Source: an uncultured Flavobacteriales bacterium
GTDB lineage: Bacteria > Bacteroidota > Bacteroidia > Flavobacteriales_E > Vicingaceae
Assembly (NCBI GenBank): GCA_913056345.1
Contig: CAJXMH010000030.1
Location: 1-32,938, forward strand
Length of the DNA stretch: 32,938 bases
Reading direction: 5' to 3'
Part shown: piece after piece, positions 1 to 9,846 of the stretch
How the letters are laid out: each line of letters opens with the position of its first letter
Position numbering within the stretch: position 1 is the stretch's first letter
Made by a program: the position numbers and the translations under genes
The notes under the pieces: generated by a model
The model's input: only the letters and a program-made list of their open reading frames with translations
Told to the model about the DNA's origin: nothing
The model's database searches: none

Positions 1-3000
1 ACAGTAATGGTATCTGTTCCTAGTTCCGTGTCAATTGAGATTATATTCAGGGCGATTGCTACGTTTGGCGCAGTTGGTTGAATTAGCCATGAACAATCAG
101 TGTTGTTGATGTAATTTGTGCCAAAGGGTGAGCCGTCGTTAAAGTTTCCAAAATTGGCGGTAAAGGTTGTGTTAGGGGAGCAGTAGCTATTTGATGAGTT
201 ATAGGTTGCGTCCCAGCCTCTACCAACTCCTCCTGCATCGGTTGTAAAAACTACAAACATGCTGCCACTAAAGGCTGTTACTGTCCCGGTGTTGTTAAAA
301 AAGAAGTTTCCAATCAAGGTTCCTGCGGCAGAGTTTCCATCGTAGATGCGAACTCGATCACCAAAGCTGCCCAAGTTACTGTTGTTGAGTGTTAAGGTTA
401 TTGAGATGGGGTTTCCACTAGGTTGAATGAGCCAGCTGCAATTCAAATTGTTGTCGTAATTGGCAGGCCCGCTGCCATCATCAAAGGAGCCACTTGGTGC
501 AGTTAAGTTAGTAGTTCCAACACAACTTAATGAAGAAACAATGTCGTATGCTGCTGTCCAACCTGCTGCACCGCCTGAGGCATCTGTTATAAATTCCACA
601 AACATTGAACCCCCGGTGGAGTTAATCGTTGCAGGAACGGTATTGCCCGAAAAGGCCCCTAATAAAGGAGCAGCATTAGAAGTTCCATCATAAACAAATA
701 CAGAGTCGCCATTAAGAAGGTCAATGCTTAGAAAGTCTAAGTTGATACTTTGAGCGGTACCCGGCTGAATTAGCCAAGAGCAATTTAAATTATCTCCATA
801 ATTGCTTGCTCCACTTCCATCTCTGAGCGTATCTCTAGGATTAGTTAGGGTTAGGTTACTAAAGCACTGGGATGTAGTTGAATTATAAGTTGCTTCCCAT
901 CCGCTGAGGTTACCAAAATTATCTGAGCGAAAAACCACTAGCATTTGTCCACCGCTTGAATTTACCCTTGAAGGTAGAGAGGTTCCCGAAAAGGCCCCAA
1001 TAATAGGTGCTGAGGTAGTTGAGCCATCGTATACGATTACTGAATCTCTTCCTGCTTGCGTGTCAAATCGATTCCAGTTTAGTGCGATCCGATTAGCTCC
1101 CGGAGGTTGAATTAGCCATTGGCAATTAGAGTTACTAATGTAGTTCGCAGTTGCTGCGCTGCCATCATCAAAGGTGCCCGTATTTGCTGTAAGGTTTGTG
1201 GTTCCGCTGCAGGCAGGAATAATTTGAGTGCTGTAGAAAGCACTCCATCCATTTCTGTTTACACTACCATTTGATTTAAAGGTTATAAACATGCTGCTCC
1301 CTGATGAGGAAATTACACCCGGCGGCGGATTAATGTTTCCTGAAAGGGTCTGTAAAATTGGTGCGCTAGAATTTGGACCGTCATAAATGGTCACTGTGTC
1401 ATTGTTTAGCTCTGTGTCAAAAAAGTTAAAGTTTAACCTAATTTGAAGGTTAGGGGCAGTGGGTTGAATTAGCCAAGAGCAATCACTATTGTTTGCATAG
1501 TTATTTGATCCCGAGCCATCTGCAAATGCGCCTGAGGTGCCTGTAAACGTATTATTAAGAACGCAAAAAGTATTAGAAGAACTATAACTAGCGTCCCAAC
1601 CTGCTGAAGTGCCACTTCCATTGCTGACAAACTCAATGAACATAGCACCAGAAAAAGCTCTAAGACTACCTCCTGTAAAAGTCCCGATACGTGTGCCAAT
1701 TAAAGTGCCTGCAGAAGAGGTTCCGTCGTAAACTCTAACGAAGTCTCCAAAGCTCAATGACATCGTTGTGAAATCCAAAGAGATTAAACTGGGTGAGCCG
1801 GTTGGTTGAATCAGCCAGCTGCAATTCAAGTTATTGTCATAGTTTGCTGTGCCGCTGCCATCGTCAAACGATCCATTTGCCGCAGTTAAGTTGGTGAGTC
1901 CTGAGCAGCTTAAGCTACTGGTGGAAGTGTAAGAAGCATCCCAACCTGCAGCTGATCCGCTGCCATTGGTGATAAACTCAACAAAAGCTGCAGGTCCATT
2001 AATAAGGGTGCTGGGTGGAAGGGTGTTTCCTGAAAAAGAGGCGGCAATTGGAGCGGTGTTGTCAACACCATCGTAAATTACCACACTATCAACATTCGCT
2101 TCAGTGTCAAATGCACTGAAATTTATGGTAATGCTATTGGCGCTAGGGGGTTGAATCAACCAGCCACAATTCAAGTTATTTTGGTAATTGTTCGTGCCGC
2201 TACCATCTGAAAAATTTCCACTATTGGCAGTTAACAGTCTGTTGGCTAAGCACTGCGTAGTTGTTGAGCTATAAGTAGCTTCAAAGCCTGTTAAAGTAAC
2301 TGTAGCATCTGAAGTAAATTGTATAAAAAGAGACCCTCCACTCGAATTGATAGTAGGAGGTGGCGTTGCTCCAGAATAAGTTCCTATCAGTGTTGCTGCT
2401 GAGCTCGATCCATCGTATACTCTCAAGAAATCAAATCCTCCCTCTAATAAGAAGCGATTCCAGTTTAAGCTGATAAATGTTGCGCCAGGTGGTTGGATCA
2501 ACCAAGAACAGTTTGAATTATTGTTGTATGAGGCGGTTGCAGCAGTCCCATCGGTAAAAGTTCCTGAAGCAGCGGTAAAGGTCTTTTGGCCTGAGCAGCC
2601 GTTATTTCCTGCATAGCTTAACTGCCAGCCTCTAGATTCGAGGTTTGCATCAGTATTAAATTCAATGAATAAGTTTCTTCCTGAGCTTGTAATAAAAGCA
2701 GGTAGATTTGCGCCTGTGTAGCTATTAATTAGTGGGGCGGAAGCGTTTACACCATCGTAAACAAATAAAGTATCGCCTCCTGCAAGGTCTAATGAATCAA
2801 AATAAAGCTCTACATTATCAATGTTTGCCGGAGGATTGATTAACCAGGAGCAATTTAAGTTTGGAGCGTAATCTATGCCACTGCCACTTCCGTCATCAAA
2901 GGTGCCACTTACCGCGGTTAAAGTTGTAGTGCCTGAGCAAGTCGGGCTACTGCCGCTAGAACTATAAGTGGCTTCCCATCCTGAAGCAGTTACACTGCCG

Positions 3001-3287
3001 TTTGTGGTAAATTCTACATAAAGTGAACCGCCACTAGAGTTGATCGCAGCAGGAATACTATTTCCTGTGTAGGTTCCAATTAAAGGAGCTGAAAAACTGT
3101 TTCCATCATAAACTGCAACCCTATCTATGGTATTGTCAACGTCAAAACGATTGAAAGTTAGGTTGATGGAAGATGCTCCTGGGGGTTGGATAAGCCAAGA
3201 ACAATTCAAGCTGTTGGCATAATTAGCTGTTCCGCTTCCATCATCAAAGGTGCCACTTGCAGTGGTTAAGGTATCACCACCATTACA
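1..3287 (-). repeat. Tandem CUB-module coding repeats, ten units of about 345 bp
   Basis: Each unit starts at a conserved Cys and repeats SGTFDDGSG, NCSWLIQP, VYDG and GWxAxY motifs. The leading Cys residues are at 547, 663, 777, 892, 1007, 1121, 1239, 1354, 1468 and 1582, a spacing of 114-118 residues. The tenth unit is cut by the window edge. DNA similarity is easiest to see at the WLIQP segment, which recurs near plus-strand positions 85, 430, 770, 1110, 1470, 1810, 2155, 2495, 2840 and 3190. The units are divergent rather than identical, so the expansion is not recent overall. Each carries two Cys (leading Cys and NCxW), compatible with one disulfide per module. Confidence 0.88.
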
Positions 3288-4925
3288 GGCTTGAATACTC
3301 GAATTTCCAATTGAGAAAGTAATGATATTACTACTTTCTGCAATGTTATTTAGATCTATCCCTGTGTTTGTTGCAAGGTAGGTTAGTGCACTTGGATTGC
3401 TGGCATCATTAAAAGCAGTATTGTTTGAGGTACCCGGAAAAAGATCGCCTGCATCGCTGCGGTTTACTTCATTGTCAAGGTCGTTTAAACCATCCGCTTC
3501 CTCTAGGTCAACGCCTTTTAAGCTTTCATCTCCATTGACCCGATTTCCAAAGGAATTTGTCTGGTTCGTATTAATATGGAAAATGGCTAATCCTGTTCCC
3601 CTTAATGATTGGTCAAGGCCAATAGCTTGTCGGTTCTCCAGCAAGAAGTATTCATTGTTGAGGTTTGTGTTAATGCGATAGATCTCGTTCGGAGTGGTGC
3701 TAGCCGGATTAAGGGTGTAGTTGCCAAAAGTAGTTCCGGAGATAACTGTTGGAGTTTCCCATCCATTTTCAACTTTACACCATGCAGAGAAATTGCTTGG
3801 CAAGTGTTCGCCACCAAGCCAAGTTCCACTAGCCATGAGGCACCATTCACCAATTCCTTCTGAATCTCCATTTGAATCATCTGTATCGTAAAGGTCAGGC
3901 AGCCCAAGGTTATGACCGAATTCGTGACAGAATACCCCTATGCCTACTAGGTTTTGATTACTGCCGCTTGTTCTGGTTTCAGGGTTCATCATGTAATCGT
4001 TGATGCTAACATTATCATAAGTGACAGCTCCTAGGTTGCCACCTGCCATTACCCAGCGGTGCGACCAAATGTATTGGGTTCTGCCGCCTTGTTCAGCGCC
4101 TGGTCCACTGTGTACTACCATGATTCCATCAACATCTCCGTCGCTGTCATTGTCGTAATTCGCGTAATTTACACCTGCAACTTCAGCGGCATCAACCGCT
4201 TCTCTTACTAAGTCTGCTGCCCGGTCATAGCCGCTATCGTTACTGTAATATAAATAACCGTTAGATGCTCTGTACCAACCCATAACGTCTACATCTATGG
4301 TTAATACACTATCAGAAGCTGTTTCATAGAAATATTTGAAGCTTCCATCTCCGCTCCTAAAGTTCTTTCCGTAAAGCAAGCTATCGAAGTCTGCTTTAGG
4401 ATAAATATTGTTTAAGTCAGGATAATCGATCAGTAATGCCAAGATTCGAATGTTTCCAGTAGTGGGATAGGTTTTGTTTTGAAGCTGGTTGCGCACTTGA
4501 TTTAGAACTGCATTTTTGAGGGGGTCAAAATCTGGCTTTAAGTGTTTTGATTGATTGGCTAAGAAGCTCTGTTCGGCTGCTGTTCTTGAAGTGGGGTTAG
4601 TGGCTAAAACTCCGGTTGGAACCAATTCGCCATTCAGCTTATTGGCATACTCGTAATTGCCTTGTGTATTTCGAACAATGGTGTAACCGTCCGTGGTCTC
4701 TGTCCAGGAGTTGTTCATATTTCCCTTTCCCACAATAGTGAGGGATGTGCTATTGGGCTGCACAATTAAAGTGGGTAGCGGAGATGCTATGCAGTTAGAA
4801 GGAGCAGGTATTGCTTCTTCCAAGCTGATCAAGGCAGGTTCTGAGCTTGGTTTTTGTTGCGCTTGACTTTGCGCAGAAACAGTGAAAACAAGTAAAAAAG
4901 ATAGGTAGCGTAAAGCGTACTTCAT
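1..4925 (-). CDS. Secreted M6-type metalloprotease with at least ten CUB modules (3' end outside window)
   Basis: The reading frame opens at the ATG complementary to 4923-4925 and stays open to the left edge, so 1641 codons are visible and the C-terminus is missing. Residues 1-23 look like a signal peptide (MKYALRYLSFLLVFTVSAQS). A propeptide-like stretch follows (WTETTDGYTIVRN around residues 65-80). The zinc motif HEFGHNLGLPD is at residues 334-344, with H334, E335, H338 and D344, as in M6 (immune inhibitor A-like) peptidases. From about residue 547 the protein is a string of CUB-like modules of about 115 residues each, sharing NCSWLIQPPG, VYDG and GWEATYSS motifs. The protein is presumably extracellular. 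A T9SS sorting domain would be expected at the unseen C-terminus, which is inference. Convergent strand context: it lies downstream of the S24 regulator but has its own 89-bp gap. Confidence 0.9.
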   Translation of the reverse strand, partial: MKYALRYLSFLLVFTVSAQSQAQQKPSSEPALISLEEAIPAPSNCIASPLPTLIVQPNSTSLTIVGKGNMNNSWTETTDGYTIVRNTQGNYEYANKLNGELVPTGVLATNPTSRTAAEQSFLANQSKHLKPDFDPLKNAVLNQVRNQLQNKTYPTTGNIRILALLIDYPDLNNIYPKADFDSLLYGKNFRSGDGSFKYFYETASDSVLTIDVDVMGWYRASNGYLYYSNDSGYDRAADLVREAVDAAEVAGVNYANYDNDSDGDVDGIMVVHSGPGAEQGGRTQYIWSHRWVMAGGNLGAVTYDNVSINDYMMNPETRTSGSNQNLVGIGVFCHEFGHNLGLPDLYDTDDSNGDSEGIGEWCLMASGTWLGGEHLPSNFSAWCKVENGWETPTVISGTTFGNYTLNPASTTPNEIYRINTNLNNEYFLLENRQAIGLDQSLRGTGLAIFHINTNQTNSFGNRVNGDESLKGVDLEEADGLNDLDNEVNRSDAGDLFPGTSNNTAFNDASNPSALTYLATNTGIDLNNIAESSNIITFSIGNSSIQACNGGDTLTTASGTFDDGSGTANYANSLNCSWLIQPPGASSINLTFNRFDVDNTIDRVAVYDGNSFSAPLIGTYTGNSIPAAINSSGGSLYVEFTTNGSVTASGWEATYSSSGSSPTCSGTTTLTAVSGTFDDGSGSGIDYAPNLNCSWLINPPANIDNVELYFDSLDLAGGDTLFVYDGVNASAPLINSYTGANLPAFITSSGRNLFIEFNTDANLESRGWQLSYAGNNGCSGQKTFTAASGTFTDGTAATASYNNNSNCSWLIQPPGATFISLNWNRFLLEGGFDFLRVYDGSSSAATLIGTYSGATPPPTINSSGGSLFIQFTSDATVTLTGFEATYSSTTTQCLANRLLTANSGNFSDGSGTNNYQNNLNCGWLIQPPSANSITINFSAFDTEANVDSVVIYDGVDNTAPIAASFSGNTLPPSTLINGPAAFVEFITNGSGSAAGWDASYTSTSSLSCSGLTNLTAANGSFDDGSGTANYDNNLNCSWLIQPTGSPSLISLDFTTMSLSFGDFVRVYDGTSSAGTLIGTRIGTFTGGSLRAFSGAMFIEFVSNGSGTSAGWDASYSSSNTFCVLNNTFTGTSGAFADGSGSNNYANNSDCSWLIQPTAPNLQIRLNFNFFDTELNNDTVTIYDGPNSSAPILQTLSGNINPPPGVISSSGSSMFITFKSNGSVNRNGWSAFYSTQIIPACSGTTNLTANTGTFDDGSAATANYISNSNCQWLIQPPGANRIALNWNRFDTQAGRDSVIVYDGSTTSAPIIGAFSGTSLPSRVNSSGGQMLVVFRSDNFGNLSGWEATYNSTTSQCFSNLTLTNPRDTLRDGSGASNYGDNLNCSWLIQPGTAQSINLDFLSIDLLNGDSVFVYDGTSNAAPLLGAFSGNTVPATINSTGGSMFVEFITDASGGAAGWTAAYDIVSSLSCVGTTNLTAPSGSFDDGSGPANYDNNLNCSWLIQPSGNPISITLTLNNSNLGSFGDRVRIYDGNSAAGTLIGNFFFNNTGTVTAFSGSMFVVFTTDAGGVGRGWDATYNSSNSYCSPNTTFTANFGNFNDGSPFGTNYINNTDCSWLIQPTAPNVAIALNIISIDTELGTDTIT

Positions 4926-5014
4926 AACGTTATTTTTAACAGGAAAATAGACGTATAAAAGTACGCAATGGTTGTCTAACGAAAAACAGCTAATATTCTG
5001 TTTTATAGCTTGTT

Positions 5015-5824
5015 CTATTCAGGCTTTTTTTTGAGGGTGTTTTTTATTTCTCTGAGCTCTTTGTTAATGTCTAGCATGCTGTTACTCAGTTGGTCTCGAC
5101 TTAGGTTGGGTTCAGGAATTTCTGCACTGATGTAATTCACAAATTTCCATACTTCAACCACTTCGTTCACATTGATTTCGTAAGGCTTATAAGTTGGATT
5201 TGTAGAGCAAAGCAGTAAACTTTGATTTTTGTCAAATTGCTTGTAAACAACTTTGAAAACCACTCCGTCAGATTCGGTGACAATGAGGTAGGGATAGCCA
5301 TCTTTGATGGTCTTCCAATTTTGGATGAATTCTCCTGTAACCCAAGATCGATCTGAAACAGGTGGCATAGAGTCACCGCTAATTTGAAAAGTACGGTATT
5401 TGCGATTTCTGTCTAAAAAAGGAAGCTGGAAAGTGGGCAGCACTTTGATAAAGTCAGGGTCTCCATAACCTGCGGTATAGCCAGCTTTTGCTTTCACATT
5501 TACCAACTCAATGTTCTCTTCATTTTGCTGGTCTACCGTAGTGGCTAAAACCCTCAATTTTCCTCCGGTAATGTCAATGTCCACCCCTTGTTCGAGTTGA
5601 CTAAGGTAAACCTCCGATACGGTGTTTAGGTCTAGCTTTAAAAGTTTGTCAATGGAGACTTTAAAAAAATCAGAAAATTTTAAAAGGGTCTCAAAATTGG
5701 GCTCAGTGTTACCGAGTTCGTAACCACTTAATGAACTTCTTTTGATTTCTAACTCTTTTGCTAGGTCTTCTTGAGAGATCTTTTTTCTCTTACGGAGAAG
5801 TTGAATGTTGCGGCCAAAATGCAT
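5015..5824 (-). CDS. HTH plus S24 peptidase repressor, LexA/CI-like (269 aa)
   Basis: Residues 7-60 form an XRE-type helix-turn-helix (ISQEDLAKELEIKRSSLSGY). Residues about 105-235 form an S24/LexA-like autoproteolytic domain. S152 lies in GDSM and K191 in FKVV, 39 residues apart, close to the 37 of E. coli LexA S119/K156. A candidate Ala-Gly cleavage bond is A114-G115 in KAKAGY, 38 residues before the Ser, with A118-G119 as an alternative. The last 30 residues are charged and helical-looking. The family represses stress genes and is inactivated by RecA-stimulated self-cleavage; that this protein does so is inferred from the residues present. A perfect palindromic operator sits over its own -7 box, and a related site lies before dinB. 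It could alternatively be a domesticated phage repressor, but no phage genes are nearby. Confidence 0.88.
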   Translation of the reverse strand: MHFGRNIQLLRKRKKISQEDLAKELEIKRSSLSGYELGNTEPNFETLLKFSDFFKVSIDKLLKLDLNTVSEVYLSQLEQGVDIDITGGKLRVLATTVDQQNEENIELVNVKAKAGYTAGYGDPDFIKVLPTFQLPFLDRNRKYRTFQISGDSMPPVSDRSWVTGEFIQNWKTIKDGYPYLIVTESDGVVFKVVYKQFDKNQSLLLCSTNPTYKPYEINVNEVVEVWKFVNYISAEIPEPNLSRDQLSNSMLDINKELREIKNTLKKKPE

Positions 5825-5844
5825 GACAAAAATATTATCAGTTA

Positions 5845-5880
5845 TTTGACAAATATAACGTCAAAATTGCAGATTGTCAA
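5845..5880 (-). promoter_or_regulatory. Promoter and autoregulatory operator of the S24 repressor
   Basis: Read on the minus strand, TTG (5880-5878), a 20-base spacer and TATATTTG (5857-5850) match the Bacteroidota TTG / TAnnTTTG promoter. The perfect palindrome TTTGAC-N9-GTCAAA (5865-5845) covers the -7 box, so a dimer bound there would block transcription. The repressor ATG lies 25 bases downstream. The -33 TTG touches the stop codon of the upstream transporter gene, so the regulator has its own promoter despite the short 52-bp gap. Confidence 0.72.
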
Positions 5881-8096
5881 CTTTCTTGCATGCTGTCTTT
5901 TTGAATAAGTACTTCACCAAAGGAAACTTCTTGGGCTGCTAAGGCTAGCACTGTAGTGGGTAAGTCTTTAATTCGATTTTGTACGCCTGCGAAATAGTGA
6001 TAGAAACTTTCGGAGGGCTTTGCTAATCCCATAAAAATGAGATCAGCATCTTGAGAGGACTTTTGTAAGATCTCGTCAAAGGGTCTTTCTTCACTTGGTA
6101 TGATGTGCACCTCTGCTTCTATCCGGATTTCTTCCAGCAAATGGCTAATGTTTTCTTCTGCTTTTTTGACGGCTGATTGCTGGTCAACCACCATTTTTAT
6201 TCTGATACTTGCTTGTCGCCACTCTAAGCTACCATTGATCAGGTAAGCTAGAATCATCATAAGTCCTCCGTTACCTTCAAGACCGCCCCACCAAATGTCA
6301 ATGTTGCTTTTGTTTCCAAAAGTGACTTCACTTTTGCCTTTATGCACAATCAGGACGTTCTTTTCTAAATTGTAAAAGGATTCGATCATTTTACAATATT
6401 CCTGCATGCTGTTTTCTGACTCTCTTTCTCCAATGATAATGGTATTTGGCTGCAAGGCACCCAAGCCATAGGATTGGGCTATACTGTTTAAGCCGATAAA
6501 ATGATTGGGAGCAGAGATTACTTTTACCAAAGATTGAATGCCTTTTTTGGACAGATAACTTTTTATGTTCTCCCGAATGCTGATCAGTTTTTTGGGGCTA
6601 ATGTTATCTTGGGTAAGTACACTAGCGATGCTCAATATGCCGCGATTTTGGGTGAATTTATTGGCAAATTCGATCAAATGCCAGCGTTTGGTAGGAGAGC
6701 CTGCTAAGACTAAGGGATTTGGTCGCCAATTTTTGGGATCATGGTCTTCACTTAATTTCATCAAGCTGGACTTTATAATAGCCATTCGAATGCCGCGCCC
6801 AATGTCGCCCCAAGCCGATTGAAGCTGTCTTCCTTTTAGCCAAACGAAGATGAGCACGACAAACAGCAGGGCGATTAAAGTGGCTCCGCCATTGATCAAA
6901 AACATAACTGCTAAGCAAGCAATGGCTCCTAAAAAAGAGAAAACCCAATGCACTTTAAATTTTGGTCTGAATGAAGGACTACCAAGAAAGCGTTCTGTTC
7001 CTGCTGCAACATTAAGCACCCCATAGGTAGTTAAGAAAAACATGGTGAGTACCGGAGCAATCAAGTTGAGGTCGCCAAACCAAACAGCAATTAGAACAAT
7101 CACCAAGGTTAATAAGGTACCTAGCCTCGGACTGTCCTCCTTGCCGGAACTTTTACCAGTCCATTTTAAGAAGCGCGGTAACACATCATCTTTAGCTAAG
7201 GCTTGTAAAACCCTAGGTGCGCCCAGTATACTACCTACTGCCGATGACAAAGTGGCTCCCCAAACACCAATCAATATAGCATCTCCCCACCATGAGATCT
7301 TGCGCATGATCAATGGGTCTTCTATTAAGGTTATAGCATCAGCTCGATTAGCTAACAAAATGGGAAGCAGCATGTAGATCAGGTAACCTACTCCAATGGC
7401 GGCAAAAGTTCCTTTAGGAATAGATTTTTTTGGATTTTTTAAGTCACCCGACATATTAACTCCTGCCATAATTCCTGTTACGGCAGGGAAAAAAACGGCA
7501 AAAACTGTCCAGAAGCCTTCTGAATTCTCTGAAGTAGCGCCCCACATTTCAATGCTTGAATCCTCTAAGGGTTTTCCAAAAATCAAAGAAATTAAGGAGA
7601 TGCCAATGCCAACCATGATCACATACTGAGCGCGAATGGCAGCCTTAGCAGAAGTTAGAGCAAGAGCGGTTACACCGAGTGTAGTGACCACGCCGATCAT
7701 GCGCTGACTTACTTCGGGAAATACCACGCTCATGCTTTCTGCAAAACCAACGGCATAAAGCGCAACTGAGAGCGCTTGTGCAAAATAGAGTGATATGCCA
7801 ATGGCTCCGCCTGATTCTATTCCCAATGAGCGGCTAATCATGTAATAGGCTCCACCAATCTTTACCTTTTGGTCGGTTGCAATGGAAGCAATGGACAAAG
7901 CAGTTAAGAAGGTGATGCTCGTAGAGAGGGTCACAATGATCAAGGTGCCAATTAGGCCGACATTTCCGACAACCCATCCAAAACGCAGGTACATGATAAC
8001 ACCTAAGATGGTCAGAATAGAAGGGGTAAATACTCCCCCAAAGGTGCCCAAGCCATTGCTTTTAGCGCTTGTTTTATTTATGGATGTGTTCTTCAC
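5877..8096 (-). CDS. SLC12-type cation-chloride cotransporter / APC permease (739 aa)
   Basis: The N-terminal half (about residues 20-430) is strongly hydrophobic with about twelve membrane segments. It begins with GVFTPSILTILGVIMYLRFG (residues 21-40), the prokaryotic counterpart of the first helix of Na-K-Cl cotransporters. Residues 208-222 (GIMAGVNMSGDLKNP) match the signature of that family. The C-terminal 300 residues are soluble, as in SLC12 proteins, and end with a fold resembling universal-stress-type domains. The likely role is coupled ion transport across the inner membrane; substrate is not readable from sequence, and annotation pipelines often call such proteins amino acid permeases. 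The gene stands between the helicase and the repressor with gaps of about 50 bp on both sides and no obvious terminator. Confidence 0.85.
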   Translation of the reverse strand: MKNTSINKTSAKSNGLGTFGGVFTPSILTILGVIMYLRFGWVVGNVGLIGTLIIVTLSTSITFLTALSIASIATDQKVKIGGAYYMISRSLGIESGGAIGISLYFAQALSVALYAVGFAESMSVVFPEVSQRMIGVVTTLGVTALALTSAKAAIRAQYVIMVGIGISLISLIFGKPLEDSSIEMWGATSENSEGFWTVFAVFFPAVTGIMAGVNMSGDLKNPKKSIPKGTFAAIGVGYLIYMLLPILLANRADAITLIEDPLIMRKISWWGDAILIGVWGATLSSAVGSILGAPRVLQALAKDDVLPRFLKWTGKSSGKEDSPRLGTLLTLVIVLIAVWFGDLNLIAPVLTMFFLTTYGVLNVAAGTERFLGSPSFRPKFKVHWVFSFLGAIACLAVMFLINGGATLIALLFVVLIFVWLKGRQLQSAWGDIGRGIRMAIIKSSLMKLSEDHDPKNWRPNPLVLAGSPTKRWHLIEFANKFTQNRGILSIASVLTQDNISPKKLISIRENIKSYLSKKGIQSLVKVISAPNHFIGLNSIAQSYGLGALQPNTIIIGERESENSMQEYCKMIESFYNLEKNVLIVHKGKSEVTFGNKSNIDIWWGGLEGNGGLMMILAYLINGSLEWRQASIRIKMVVDQQSAVKKAEENISHLLEEIRIEAEVHIIPSEERPFDEILQKSSQDADLIFMGLAKPSESFYHYFAGVQNRIKDLPTTVLALAAQEVSFGEVLIQKDSMQES

Positions 8097-8148
8097 GAAA
8101 ATTAAAGGTGGCTAAATGTAAGAAATTTGAGTGCGAGCATTGGAGAGG

Positions 8149-9846
8149 CTATAAAATAAAAGCCAATGCAATTTGGATGTTTTGATAACTTACCTTTCCG
8201 TTAAGCTCTTCGTAAATGGCCTTTATGCTCAGGGCCTCAGATTGTTTTGCGGTTTTGCGGTAAGCGATTTCAACTTGGTCTACGATGGATTTTTTAGGTT
8301 TGTAGTGACTTAAATTCGCTTCAGGATGGTCTTTTTTAATTTTGATTAGATGACCTGCTATGGTACCTTCATTAAGTCCCCGTTCTTTAGCAACCTCTTT
8401 TAAGGGCATCTGTTGCTTTAAATACTGGAAGGTTACTTCATAGGTGGAGGGTTTCTCTTTCTTGATCTTAGCCTTTAATTTGCCCTCTTTTCTTCTTGCT
8501 TTTCTTTTCTCTATTTCAGCTTGGTCAGTCAGTCCATCACAATCTTTAATGAACTGCTTAGCAGCCTTAGTTAAAGTTTTTTCTTTGAGCATTTGCTCTG
8601 CTTCATGAGAGAGTTCTTGAAAGCGGAGATCAGCTTTAAAAGCCAAGCGATCAATTTGCAGAGCTGTTTCATTAAAACCTTCAAGTACAAGATTTTTTAA
8701 GCTTTTTAATCGAGAAAGTGCCACATAGCCTTGCCCTGTTTCAAAGGTTTTTGAAAGGTCAATTTTGGCTGCTTCTAAGGTCATGCCTTGCGATTTATGG
8801 ACCGTAATCGCCCATGCTAATCTTAATGGAATCTGTTTCAGTGAAGCTAGCTTTCTTCCTTGTTCGTCTTGAATGCTCCATTCTTCCTCTTCAGCGGTAA
8901 TCGTTTTGCCACTAATTAATTTTACTGAAGGAAGGCCTTCGTCTGTAAAGCCAATTACTGATCCTAAACTGCCGTTTACAATGCCTTTTTCAGGATTGTT
9001 ACGCACAAACATCACTTTGGCGCCAATTTTTAAGTTTAATTGAACCGGTGCCAAAACGGAATTTTTCAAACTTTCGCAGAGCTTTTCGTTTCCTTTGGTT
9101 TCAGCTACATGGCTTCTTTCTCTCCCGTTAATTTTAGCGAGTTCCGCTTGGTTAATTCGATCAACGTCTACGTTGTGGGTGAAAAGTTGGGTGGGCTCTA
9201 TTTCTTCGGCTATTTTATGATGCTTCGCTTCCATGAGCTTGGCGTAGGCATTCTTGCTAATTTGCCCTGCCCGTATTTCATTTAAGATCTGATTTAAGGC
9301 TTGGTCGTTTTGTCTGAACTGCTCCGTTAAATAACAAATAACCGGGGATGCTTGGTTCCAAGCTAAACTCATGAAGGCAAATTTATCCTTGCTGCGTTCA
9401 TTTGCCTCTCCAATTGGGGGAAGCTGAAAGAAGTCTCCGCAAAAAACCACTTGAATTCCGCCAAAAGCTGATTGGTTTTCTTTGAAAAACTGCAAGACTT
9501 GATTTACCATTTCCAATTGCTTGCGGTGTAGCATTGAAACTTCATCTATGATTAGAACTTGGACTTTTTCTAGGTGCTTGGCTAAGTACTTTTTAGTCTT
9601 AAGTAGTACAAGCTGCTTCCTGCTCAAGCTATTTTTTACACCAATTCCAGACCAAGCGTGTATGGTCATGCCGTTCATGTGGGTTGCAGCAATTCCGGTT
9701 GATGCAGTTACCGCGACTTGCACTTTTCGGTCTTTAAGGTAATTGATGTATTGATTTAACACATAAGTTTTGCCAGTACCTGCCGAGCCTGTAAGAAATA
9801 CATTCTGTCCGCTTTTGAGAATTTCGAGGGCTTTTTCCTGCTGCAT
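8149..9846 (-). CDS. PIF1-like superfamily 1 DNA helicase with C-terminal HTH_40-like domain
   Basis: The Walker A motif GSAGTGKT is at residues 20-27, followed by TASTGIAA, a Walker B LIIDEVSML, CGDFFQLPP and the late AITVHKSQGMTL motif, in the order of PIF1/RecD-like helicases. The C-terminal 100 residues (VTFQYLKQQMPLKEVAKERG onward) resemble the HTH_40 domain found at the end of RecQ- and PIF1-type proteins in Bacteroidota. An ATG at 9912 would add 22 hydrophobic, Cys- and Tyr-rich residues upstream. I chose the ATG at 9846 (MQQEKALEILKSGQN) because the helicase family normally starts just before Walker A. Its role would be ATP-driven unwinding in replication or repair. It is divergent from the T9SS protein gene at 9993. 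Confidence 0.88.
   Translation of the reverse strand: MQQEKALEILKSGQNVFLTGSAGTGKTYVLNQYINYLKDRKVQVAVTASTGIAATHMNGMTIHAWSGIGVKNSLSRKQLVLLKTKKYLAKHLEKVQVLIIDEVSMLHRKQLEMVNQVLQFFKENQSAFGGIQVVFCGDFFQLPPIGEANERSKDKFAFMSLAWNQASPVICYLTEQFRQNDQALNQILNEIRAGQISKNAYAKLMEAKHHKIAEEIEPTQLFTHNVDVDRINQAELAKINGRERSHVAETKGNEKLCESLKNSVLAPVQLNLKIGAKVMFVRNNPEKGIVNGSLGSVIGFTDEGLPSVKLISGKTITAEEEEWSIQDEQGRKLASLKQIPLRLAWAITVHKSQGMTLEAAKIDLSKTFETGQGYVALSRLKSLKNLVLEGFNETALQIDRLAFKADLRFQELSHEAEQMLKEKTLTKAAKQFIKDCDGLTDQAEIEKRKARRKEGKLKAKIKKEKPSTYEVTFQYLKQQMPLKEVAKERGLNEGTIAGHLIKIKKDHPEANLSHYKPKKSIVDQVEIAYRKTAKQSEALSIKAIYEELNGKVSYQNIQIALAFIL

Noticed and set aside
1-3287. Regular spacing of about 345 bp suggesting a CRISPR array or satellite
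   Set aside because: Units are far too long for CRISPR, diverge between copies, and encode an uninterrupted protein domain series.
460-3907. Several frames of 70-100 codons on both strands within the left end
   Set aside because: All lie inside the continuous minus-strand metalloprotease frame, which has a signal peptide, zinc motif and ten repeat modules.
5015-5824. Prophage remnant suggested by the CI-like repressor
   Set aside because: No integrase, capsid, portal or lysis genes are nearby, and its operator pairs with a host-type polymerase cassette.
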